This document shows positions 1-6,250 of a DNA stretch of 10,589 nucleotides, in pieces. The stretch lies in NCBI GenBank assembly GCA_031554275.1, contig JAVBKB010000077.1, forward strand, positions 1-10,589, written 5' to 3'. A program made the translations under genes and the position numbers. The notes under the pieces are model-generated. The model was not told the DNA's origin. It saw only the letters and a list, made by a program, of their open reading frames with translations, and did not search any database. The DNA is from JAVBKB01 sp031554275. GTDB taxonomy: Bacteria; Bacillota; Bacilli; JARBTR01. Positions within the stretch are counted from its first letter, which is position 1; each line of letters begins with the position of its first letter.

Positions 1-1
1 T

Positions 2-1306
2 GGTGTAACAGATGCATCAGGTCAAGTTCAGACACCAGCACTTTTCCTTGGAAAATATCAGGCAATCGAAACAAAAGCGCCACTGGGCTATGTGATTGAT
101 AGCAAGCCGATTCCGTTTGAATTAAAATATGCTGGCGAGGAAGTGGCAGTAACCACTACCACGTTGTCAGCAGAAAACAATCTGCAACAATTGCAAATTT
201 TAACGCATAAAGTTGATGAAATGATTAGCTATCAAGATAGTAACCCTGTTATTACGACTGTTCCATCAAACGGAAAAGTGTTTGGTGTATTCACAAGAAA
301 TCCAATGGAAGTGATGGGGAAGGAAATTGTTCCAGCGGACGGTATGTTAGCAACTGCAACTACGAAAGCAGGAATTGCAGCAGTAGAAGAGAAATTTCCT
401 GCTGGAGATTTTTATGTCAAGGAACTTGATGCGGGTGCAGGACATGACCTAAACGAAACAAAATACAACTTTACCTTTGAGCATCAAAACAATGCACCAA
501 TGGTTACGGTAGATATTTATTCAGACGAGGCAATGAATCCGATTGTAAATGAATTGCATAAAGAGAAATTAACAATTAAAAAGCTAAACGAGGCTCTTGA
601 AAAACAAGGTGATGAATGGAAATCACACTATGAGGCAAATGCAGCAGGAACCGTGTTCGAGCTTAGCCAAAATGGTAATTTGGTTCAGAAAATCACCATT
701 GGTGAAAACAGTACCGCAGAGCTAGAGCTTCCTGTAGGTGTATATCAACTAAGTGAAGCGAAGCCAAGTTCAGATGACTATTCGATTAATCCTGAAGTGT
801 GGACGATTGAAGTCACAAAAGAAGAAGTTAAGGTCACAGATTCTAAAGGTCAGGAAGTAGTTCTTAAAAATAATAACGAACTGGTAATCAAAAATGATTT
901 AAAACAAGGTGTAGCAGAGGTTTCTAAGCAAGAAATTGGTGGTTCAGAAGAGCTTCCTGGTGCAACACTCAATGTCAAAGGAGAAGGAGTAGATATTACT
1001 TGGGTTTCAGGAACCGAACCGAAGAGATTGCAGCTCAAGGACGGCAACTATACGCTCACCGAAACTTTACCGAATGATGGCTATGAACTTAATAGTGAGA
1101 CAGTCGCATTTGAAGTAAAAGATGGTGAAACAACGAAAGTTGTGATGCACAACAAAAAGTTACCAGCGCCAAAACCTTCTATTTCACCAACAACTGGTGA
1201 TAGTTCCAAGTCATTCTGGATTTCAGTGTCGATCCTTGGAGTAGGAATTGTAACTATGTTCGTTCTAGCTCGAAGAAATGGCAAGAAAAGAAGCCAGGGA
1301 AAATAA
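2..1306 (+). CDS. Sortase-anchored Cna_B/SpaA-type surface adhesin, 5'-truncated by window edge
   Basis: The reading frame is open from base 2, so the GTG at 92 is not the start; 434 residues of a longer protein are visible. The fragment shows repeated Cna_B/SpaA-type beta domains, recognised by their E-box strands: YQAIETKAPLGY (fragment residues 19-30), FYVKELDAG, YQLSEAKP and YTLTETLPNDGY. In this family these domains usually form Lys-Asn/Asp isopeptide bonds helped by the E-box Glu. The last domain (VSKQEI..ELPGATL..WVSGTEP) is very typical. The C-terminus is a cell-wall sorting signal: SPTTGD at fragment residues 395-400, a hydrophobic segment, then ARRNGKKRS. The protein is thus probably covalently attached to peptidoglycan by a sortase. 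SPTTG is a variant of LPXTG. Adhesins of this kind commonly lie next to Gram-positive conjugation modules and may promote mating contact (inference). The ligand cannot be read from the sequence. Confidence 0.9.
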   Translation, partial: GVTDASGQVQTPALFLGKYQAIETKAPLGYVIDSKPIPFELKYAGEEVAVTTTTLSAENNLQQLQILTHKVDEMISYQDSNPVITTVPSNGKVFGVFTRNPMEVMGKEIVPADGMLATATTKAGIAAVEEKFPAGDFYVKELDAGAGHDLNETKYNFTFEHQNNAPMVTVDIYSDEAMNPIVNELHKEKLTIKKLNEALEKQGDEWKSHYEANAAGTVFELSQNGNLVQKITIGENSTAELELPVGVYQLSEAKPSSDDYSINPEVWTIEVTKEEVKVTDSKGQEVVLKNNNELVIKNDLKQGVAEVSKQEIGGSEELPGATLNVKGEGVDITWVSGTEPKRLQLKDGNYTLTETLPNDGYELNSETVAFEVKDGETTKVVMHNKKLPAPKPSISPTTGDSSKSFWISVSILGVGIVTMFVLARRNGKKRSQGK

Positions 1307-1325
1307 TTGCAAGTAAGATATGAAG

Positions 1326-1363
1326 AATATCGCTGTCAATTCGAGGCGGTATTTTTTTCTTTT
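1326..1363 (+). terminator. Intrinsic terminator after the adhesin gene
   Basis: A 9-bp stem pairs 1326-1334 (AATATCGCT) with 1345-1353 (GGCGGTATT), including two G-U pairs. It is followed by a run of seven T and then CTTTT. The hairpin begins 20 bases after the adhesin stop codon. The T-tract runs straight into AAGGAGGGG (1364-1372), the ribosome-binding site of the next gene. Confidence 0.75.
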
Positions 1364-1380
1364 AAGGAGGGGATGTTTTT

Positions 1381-1701
1381 GTGCATTACCATGAAGTTGA
1401 ACATGCATTGTTAGGTAGACTTGGAGAAAAAGCTCGTAAGTCAAAATTGAAAGCAGGTCGTTATTGTTTTACAGATTGCTATCGAGGGAAAAATTTCAAG
1501 ATATCAGTTCTGATTGATCCCGAAAATATCAATAAATATAATGAATCTGCAACTGGAGAAAGTGAAGACCTAAAAAATAAGATCATTCGTTCCGTGCGAA
1601 GGTCGAAAGCAATGGATGGTCATTGGATGTATAGTTGCTGTCCATCTTTTGGAAATATTGAAATAGAGCTTATAGTTGAAACAGATCGCAGGGATAAATA
1701 G
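1381..1701 (+). CDS. Hypothetical protein, 106 aa, cysteine-containing
   Basis: I do not recognise this protein. The GTG start at 1381 is supported by a very strong site, AAGGAGGGG at 1364-1372, eight bases upstream. The ATG at 1373 is out of frame and soon reaches a stop. The product is small, soluble-looking and basic near its N-terminus (GEKARKSKLKAG), with no signal peptide or membrane segment. It has four cysteines in two clusters, YCFTDCY and YSCCPS, which might bind a metal or be structural (speculation). It overlaps the next gene by one base (TAGTG at 1699-1703), so the two are probably translated together. Lying between an adhesin and the T4SS operon, it is likely an accessory gene of the element. 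No promoter fits between the upstream terminator and its start. Confidence 0.75.
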   Translation: MHYHEVEHALLGRLGEKARKSKLKAGRYCFTDCYRGKNFKISVLIDPENINKYNESATGESEDLKNKIIRSVRRSKAMDGHWMYSCCPSFGNIEIELIVETDRRDK

Positions 1702-2114
1702 TGAGATCATTCACTCAAAAGAAAGGAAATTGCTTATATACAGTCGTGTATGAAGAAAAGACTGGGGAAATCGTTAAGACACGGTATGAATTTGAAGATG
1801 GAACTATTTATGAGTTCATCATAGAAGAGTGCCAGGAAATTTTATCCCAATGTTCACGAAGGAAAGATCATAATGACCTTATGAAAGGGCTCGGAATGGT
1901 CGTTGGGATTCCTAATGAGATATACTATTGTACTTTGTCTGAGCGATGTTATTTGTTTGTCGAAAACTTTGAAGGGAGGTGGGAATTTTACAAAACAACA
2001 TTTTGGAGAAACGGGGGTGGTCACACAAAGGTATATATATCTTCACAGGACTTTTACTCAGTGTATGAAAGAGTAGAGTCCTTTTTTTATTGGCTAAAAA
2101 CAAGACGAATTTAG
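1701..2114 (+). CDS. Hypothetical protein, 137 aa
   Basis: I do not recognise this protein. It starts with GTG at 1701, overlapping the stop of the preceding gene by one base. Only a modest site (AGGG, 1690-1693) lies upstream, so translational coupling is likely. The product has no signal peptide or membrane helix. Its second half is rich in aromatic residues (RCYLFVENFEGRWEFYKTTF, then FYSVYERVESFFYWLK). The alternating pattern suggests a compact alpha/beta fold of the size seen in small immunity-like or accessory proteins, but there is no motif to prove this. Its last 22 codons contain a strong intrinsic terminator (2048-2088). Because of its position it may be an accessory factor of the element (exclusion, immunity or anti-defence), which is inference from context only. 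Confidence 0.7.
   Translation: MRSFTQKKGNCLYTVVYEEKTGEIVKTRYEFEDGTIYEFIIEECQEILSQCSRRKDHNDLMKGLGMVVGIPNEIYYCTLSERCYLFVENFEGRWEFYKTTFWRNGGGHTKVYISSQDFYSVYERVESFFYWLKTRRI
2048..2088 (+). terminator. Intrinsic terminator inside the gene end, directly upstream of tcpC
   Basis: The arm 2048-2059 (GGACTTTTACTC) pairs with 2071-2081 (GAGTAGAGTCC): 11 bp with one bulged T and one G-U pair, and an 11-base loop. Seven T follow at 2082-2088. The hairpin lies within the last codons of the 137-aa gene. It ends 24 bases before the tcpC ribosome-binding site, so tcpC has no room for its own promoter downstream of it. Confidence 0.8.
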
Positions 2115-2120
2115 GAGGTG
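2113..2120 (+). promoter_or_regulatory. Ribosome-binding site that fixes the tcpC start
   Basis: AGGAGGTG at 2113-2120 is a near-perfect Shine-Dalgarno sequence, five bases before the TTG at 2126. It makes TTG 2126 much more likely than the upstream in-frame TTG at 2090, which sits at the T-tract of the terminator and has no such site. Confidence 0.8.
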
Positions 2121-2125
2121 TTTTC

Positions 2126-3070
2126 TTGGGATTCAAAAGGCTGTTCAATAAAAAAAAATATGAACGGGAGGCGAAAGAAAAAAGATCGCTTCCCAAAGTA
2201 AGAAATAACAAATTGATGAGGCGACTGTTATGGCTATTAATTGTGATCGTTGCATTAAGTGGCATACTAGCATTTCTTAAAGCTGGAACAGCGATTGAAA
2301 TGAATAAAGAGTTGTCTAAGCAAGTTATGCAACTAGAATCTAAGACAAAAGCTGATAAAAGTGTTGTGTATGATCCGAATCTTGAAGTTTATTTGAACGG
2401 ATTTGTAAATGTATATATGAATGTGCCAAACACGCCAGAGTTATTTTCAGCTAGAGCAGAAAGTCTAGGTAAGTACTACGCAAAAGGAATTGAACCAGAA
2501 GCATTTGCTACTCAGAATATTCGTTTACTGAAATCTGCTGAACTATACAGACTTGAAGCGGTTGATGGTGTAAATGTAGCGCAGTATATTGTGACATACG
2601 ATAATGTTGCTGCTGCCACCGCAACTGTGACATCACTTTTGAATATCCCATATGGAGAAGAAGATGGGCAATTTTCAGTAATTGAAAAGCCCTACTTTAC
2701 GAGTGTTCCAAGCAATATGACAAACTTGCCATCTGTTGAAAAAAATGTTGTTGGAAAAGAGGAAGTGACCTATTCAACTGCTTCTGAGGTTGAAGTTTTC
2801 TTGCAAGAATTTTTTACTAAGTATGCGAGTTCAACAGTTGAAGATATGGCATACATGATGAAAGATCCAGAAGCGCTAGGAGACTTGTATGTATTTGATG
2901 CTAGCACGCAAGAAATGTATATGGATGGCGAAACAGTTTGTGTTTATGCGGATGTCGTTTTTAAAGAAAAAGCGAGTGATGTAAAGCACACTGAGAGTAT
3001 GTCGCTCGAATTGGTAAAGAAAGATGGGAAATATTATGTAAACAAAATATCACATATAGGAGGGAAATAG
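2126..3070 (+). CDS. tcpC: TcpC-family conjugal transfer protein (VirB8-like)
   Basis: The product has 314 residues from TTG 2126. It has a highly basic cytoplasmic N-terminus (FKRLFNKKKYEREAKEKR), one membrane helix at about residues 34-51, a short linker and a large extracytoplasmic region. That is the layout of the TcpC family (ICEBs1 ConB, pCW3 TcpC, Tn916 Orf13). In this family the outer region forms two NTF2-like domains resembling VirB8, here roughly residues 85-200 and 215-310. Phrases such as VYDPNLEVYLNGFVNVYMNV and EVEVFLQEFFTKYASS mark the start of each half. The protein is an essential bitopic scaffold of the transfer channel. It is the first gene of the tight T4SS operon; its stop lies one base before the next start codon. 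The assignment rests on architecture, motif phrasing and synteny. Confidence 0.9.
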   Translation: MGFKRLFNKKKYEREAKEKRSLPKVRNNKLMRRLLWLLIVIVALSGILAFLKAGTAIEMNKELSKQVMQLESKTKADKSVVYDPNLEVYLNGFVNVYMNVPNTPELFSARAESLGKYYAKGIEPEAFATQNIRLLKSAELYRLEAVDGVNVAQYIVTYDNVAAATATVTSLLNIPYGEEDGQFSVIEKPYFTSVPSNMTNLPSVEKNVVGKEEVTYSTASEVEVFLQEFFTKYASSTVEDMAYMMKDPEALGDLYVFDASTQEMYMDGETVCVYADVVFKEKASDVKHTESMSLELVKKDGKYYVNKISHIGGK

Positions 3071-3071
3071 T

Positions 3072-3335
3072 ATGTTTGAAAAGATGATCTATGCCGATGC
3101 GCCAGCTGGATTACCAGATGTAGAGGGCGCACAAAATTATGTGCAAGACCAAGCAAGTGCAATTGTTTTTATTGTCTTGATCATTGTAGCTGTCGTGTTT
3201 TTAGCAAAACGGAAGTTTGGCGAGGCTGCTTTTTTTGCGGCAATTGGGACAGGTATCCTCATCTTTATTGGGGATCCAACAGTATTGGTTGATATGATGA
3301 AGGCTGCTTTAAAAATGATTGGAATTGATGTGTAA
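3072..3335 (+). CDS. tcpD: TcpD-type small membrane protein of the conjugation channel
   Basis: The product has 87 residues, with ATG at 3072 after AGGAGGG (3058-3064), which overlaps the end of tcpC. There are two hydrophobic helices, about residues 29-45 (AIVFIVLIIVAVVFLA) and 51-68 (EAAFFAAIGTGILIFIG), joined by a short basic turn KRKFG. The N-terminus is likely outside and there is a short amphipathic tail. Size, two-helix layout and position between TcpC and TcpE fit the TcpD family and ICEBs1 ConC. Its precise role in transfer is poorly defined. A VirB2-like size and topology is noticeable, but calling it a pilin would be unsupported. The stop overlaps the tcpE start by one base. Confidence 0.8.
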   Translation: MFEKMIYADAPAGLPDVEGAQNYVQDQASAIVFIVLIIVAVVFLAKRKFGEAAFFAAIGTGILIFIGDPTVLVDMMKAALKMIGIDV

Positions 3336-3775
3336 TGGCGAAAGAGCTATATAACTATAAAGAGGTGTATGAAACGCCATTTACTGTTCAAAAATTCACC
3401 AAGAATTTTTCTCTAAACAATCCATTTCCTCTGGCGAAAATTGTGATCTTTGTGGTCACTTTTTTTCTTTTGCTCGTATTTTTTAGAAAACCAATCGGAG
3501 CAATTGGAAGTGTGATTACTGGGTTAGATAAGGTGATCTATGGTGGCGTGCCTTATTTAGTTTCAAAATATTTAATGAAGTTACAGCCTGATGGAAAAAG
3601 ACTGCACTACTATCTCAAAGATATAGTGCTTTTCTTTTTTAAAGTGAAACTGCCCAAAAAGCAGTACTGCCACGATAAAGAAGTCAAGCATATCCAAGCG
3701 CAGGTAGTTTTTGAGGAAGTGATCGTAGAAGGGAGTGACTATGATTCTAAAATATCCAGTGAAGCAGTTTCATAA
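3335..3775 (+). CDS. tcpE: TcpE-family conjugal transfer membrane protein (VirB3-like position)
   Basis: The product has 146 residues, with its start in the overlapping TAATG at 3333-3337, suggesting coupled translation with tcpD. The N-terminus is short and cytoplasmic with the family-like phrase NYKEVYETPFTVQKF. Two hydrophobic segments follow at about residues 33-50 (LAKIVIFVVTFFLLLVFF) and 54-78. The basic C-terminal half includes QPDGKRLHYYLKD, a phrase typical of TcpE (ICEBs1 ConD). TcpE/ConD proteins sit directly before the VirB4 ATPase gene and are thought to occupy the VirB3 role, recruiting the ATPase to the membrane. Here the 3' end overlaps the ATPase gene by 35 bases. Confidence 0.88.
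   Translation: MAKELYNYKEVYETPFTVQKFTKNFSLNNPFPLAKIVIFVVTFFLLLVFFRKPIGAIGSVITGLDKVIYGGVPYLVSKYLMKLQPDGKRLHYYLKDIVLFFFKVKLPKKQYCHDKEVKHIQAQVVFEEVIVEGSDYDSKISSEAVS
3728..3735 (+). promoter_or_regulatory. Ribosome-binding site that fixes the VirB4 gene start
   Basis: GAAGGGAG at 3728-3735 lies inside the tcpE coding sequence, five bases before ATG 3741. The alternative GTG at 3735 overlaps this site and is therefore unlikely to be the start. Confidence 0.65.
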
Positions 3776-6233
3776 AAATATGGTTCTGACTCGAACAGGA
3801 GATGTCTGGGCGTATTACAAAATCAAACCACAATCTATTACTTCGAATAATATTGAGGAGCTAGAAAAGGCTAAAAGAAATACAAGTTATTTTTTTCAGC
3901 AGCTTAGAAGATATAAAGATTTTCATTTAGAAGTATATCCGAAAGATATGAATTTGCGTGAGCGATTTAAGGCAATAGAAAACGATTTTGCGCCAGAATG
4001 CGAACAAATTGGGAAGTACTATTCGAACGAGACGATTACATTGTTAGAAAAAGAATTAGGCAGAGTTTGCGAAGAAGCATTTGTTGTTGGCGTATTGTTA
4101 AAATCGAGTGTAATTAGTGACAGCATCAAGGAAACGGTGATGAAATCAGTCGAAATGGTAACTGACTCAATTCTCACTGCTATTGGTTATGAACCCCGAG
4201 CTGATGATGCCTATTTTGAAAAATATTATGATCTGGAAAAAGAGCTAGAATCCATTGTGAGGGGGATTGAAGGTGCGCCTTTGACACAGGAAGAGAACAT
4301 ATATATTAACCGATATAGCTTTCTTCGTTCAATTGATCATTCCGTCAGAAAAGAACAGCAAAATGGTGATGTATTTAGTGTTACAGATACGGTAATAGAC
4401 CCAAGCAGCAATCTTGGATATTTAGAGCTGAAAACAGCAGAAGGAAGTTGTTTTGTATCTTTTGTACCAGTTGCCAAAACACCAGTAAATGTTGGCTATC
4501 TTCACTTGTTTCAAACCGCAGAAAAGCTTTTGTTTCCTGTTGAGCTGCATATTAAGGCACGATTTGAAGATATAGAAAAGGTCGGTAATAAAGCAAAGCG
4601 TACAAAATTGCGATTCAAGCAATCTGCAAGAGAAGCAAAAGAAAATGGAGACCAGGCATCCAATTCAAACCTTACTGGAAGATACCTATTGACGCATCTT
4701 CAAAATGAAGTGGAGAAGGATATCCCACAGCTAAAGTGGCAAGCTGTATATGTCGTTTCAGCATCTACAAAGAAATTATGTAAAAAAAGAGTAGATAGCC
4801 TAATTCGGGTGCTTGGACATAAGAAGATTAAAGCAGTACGACCAATTGCGGATCAATTGAATTTATTTTATGCCTGTCTTCATGCTGAGTCGTTACAGTT
4901 TGAAAAAAACTGGTTGCATCATACGAATGTGGATGGGTTAGCAGAGAATTTGTTCGCAGTCTCAAATCGTCTAGGAAACACAACTGGATTTTACCTTGGA
5001 CGAGTTGATAATCAATTGAAAGCAGTAAATTTGAAGACCAGCATTCATGCAAGTAGAAAGCCAGTTTTATTTAATCCGACTGTTGCAGCAAAAGGCATAA
5101 CAGGTGCAAAGACGGATAGTCCGCACATTGGTATAACTGGTGAAACGGGTAAAGGTAAAACGTATCTAGTTAAGGACTTGCTCATGCATACTTCATTTTT
5201 GAATGCAAAAATACTTTATGTTGACCCTAAGAAAGAAGTGAAGAGATGGTTTAGCGGGGCAATAGAAAATGAAGATATGCAGAAAAAATATCCGCTATTT
5301 GTAGAACATTTAAAGCGTTTTAATTATGTCACACTTGATGTTGTAGATAGAGCCAACTGGGGTGTACTTGATCCGATCTGTTTTTTAAAGGGTGCTGATG
5401 CGAAGGATACAGCCGAAGCAATGATTGAACAGATATACAATACGACAGGAAAAGATTTAGCGAAGACTGCAATTCTCAAGTCGTTGTCAGAAGTATTTGA
5501 ACGACGTGAAAAGGGTGAAAAGGTAGGACTTCTTCATGTAGTTGAGCTTCTGAGGAACTCTGATGAAAAAGAGATTAGGGGTGCTGGTGAGTTAATACAT
5601 GAAAAGGTGAAAGGGAGCATATTGCAACTTGCATTCTCCGATGGTTCATCTGATGGACTTAATCTGACATCAAGAATGAATATACTTGAGATTACAGGCC
5701 TTGAGTTGCCAAAAGAAACCGATTTGCCATCTGACTACTCTGATCTTGAGAAGAAAAGCATTGCGCTTATGTTACCACTCGGAAAGTTTTGCGAGAAATT
5801 TGGCAGTGAAGACCCCAGTCAAGATACAGTCATTATTTTTGATGAAGCATGGATTTTTGCATCTGCCAGAGGTGGGAAGAAGATACTTAAATCGCTTAAA
5901 CGTGTGGGTAGAAGTTTTAACAATATTCTTGTTCTGGTTACGCAATCAGTAGAAGATGTGTCTGAAAAAGATGATCATGGTAATTTCGGGACGATCTTTG
6001 CGTTTGATGAGCCAGCAGAGCGAAAAGAAATACTACGACACCTGGGAATTGAAGTCAATGAAAAAAATATAAAGGCACTTTCTGAGATGTTGAAAGGACA
6101 GTGTTTTTATAAAGACATCTATGGTCGTGTAGGAAAGATTAATATTCACTGCCCGTTCGAGGAAATGGATCTAGCTTTTAAGACAAACGAAAAAAATGCT
6201 AGTGCGATTGCGGAAGAACTGTTTGCATCTTAG
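3741..6233 (+). CDS. tcpF: VirB4-type conjugation ATPase (TcpF/ConE family)
   Basis: The product has 830 residues from ATG 3741. The Walker A motif is GETGKGKT at residues 467-474. The Walker B motif is VIIFDEAW, with D701 and E702. A later VTQSVEDV stretch matches the conserved glutamine motif of VirB4 ATPases. The N-terminal ~450 residues begin with KYPVKQFHKNMVLTRTGDVWAYYKI and form the membrane-associated, less conserved half. There are no clear membrane helices. In ICEBs1 the homologue ConE is membrane-recruited and needs its Walker motifs for DNA transfer; Tn916 Orf16 and pCW3 TcpF are relatives. Length is normal for the family and all key motifs are intact, so it should be functional. 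It lies between tcpE (35-base overlap) and the VirB6-like gene (17 bases apart), as expected for the core T4SS operon. Confidence 0.95.
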   Translation: MILKYPVKQFHKNMVLTRTGDVWAYYKIKPQSITSNNIEELEKAKRNTSYFFQQLRRYKDFHLEVYPKDMNLRERFKAIENDFAPECEQIGKYYSNETITLLEKELGRVCEEAFVVGVLLKSSVISDSIKETVMKSVEMVTDSILTAIGYEPRADDAYFEKYYDLEKELESIVRGIEGAPLTQEENIYINRYSFLRSIDHSVRKEQQNGDVFSVTDTVIDPSSNLGYLELKTAEGSCFVSFVPVAKTPVNVGYLHLFQTAEKLLFPVELHIKARFEDIEKVGNKAKRTKLRFKQSAREAKENGDQASNSNLTGRYLLTHLQNEVEKDIPQLKWQAVYVVSASTKKLCKKRVDSLIRVLGHKKIKAVRPIADQLNLFYACLHAESLQFEKNWLHHTNVDGLAENLFAVSNRLGNTTGFYLGRVDNQLKAVNLKTSIHASRKPVLFNPTVAAKGITGAKTDSPHIGITGETGKGKTYLVKDLLMHTSFLNAKILYVDPKKEVKRWFSGAIENEDMQKKYPLFVEHLKRFNYVTLDVVDRANWGVLDPICFLKGADAKDTAEAMIEQIYNTTGKDLAKTAILKSLSEVFERREKGEKVGLLHVVELLRNSDEKEIRGAGELIHEKVKGSILQLAFSDGSSDGLNLTSRMNILEITGLELPKETDLPSDYSDLEKKSIALMLPLGKFCEKFGSEDPSQDTVIIFDEAWIFASARGGKKILKSLKRVGRSFNNILVLVTQSVEDVSEKDDHGNFGTIFAFDEPAERKEILRHLGIEVNEKNIKALSEMLKGQCFYKDIYGRVGKINIHCPFEEMDLAFKTNEKNASAIAEELFAS

Positions 6234-6250
6234 AAGGAAGGAGGAAAACA

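Noticed and set aside
92..1306. GTG at 92 as the start of the adhesin gene
   Set aside because: The frame continues open to base 2 and encodes a characteristic E-box (GKYQAIETKAPLGY) upstream of the GTG, so the gene is truncated by the window edge.
1307..1335. Promoter with TTGCAA (1307) for the 106-aa gene
   Set aside because: There is no -10 at a usable distance, and any start here would run directly into the terminator at 1326.
2002..2066. Short frame (LEKRGWSHKGIYIFTGLLLSV) as a leader peptide before the tcpC terminator
   Set aside because: It lies out of frame inside a convincing longer gene, and the nearest Shine-Dalgarno-like GGGAGGTGGG is too far upstream; no support beyond position.
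2090..2125. TTG at 2090 as the tcpC start
   Set aside because: It sits at the terminator T-tract with no Shine-Dalgarno; TTG 2126 in the same frame has AGGAGGTG five bases upstream.
3735..3740. GTG at 3735 as the VirB4 gene start
   Set aside because: It overlaps the likely Shine-Dalgarno GAAGGGAG; ATG 3741 has proper spacing.
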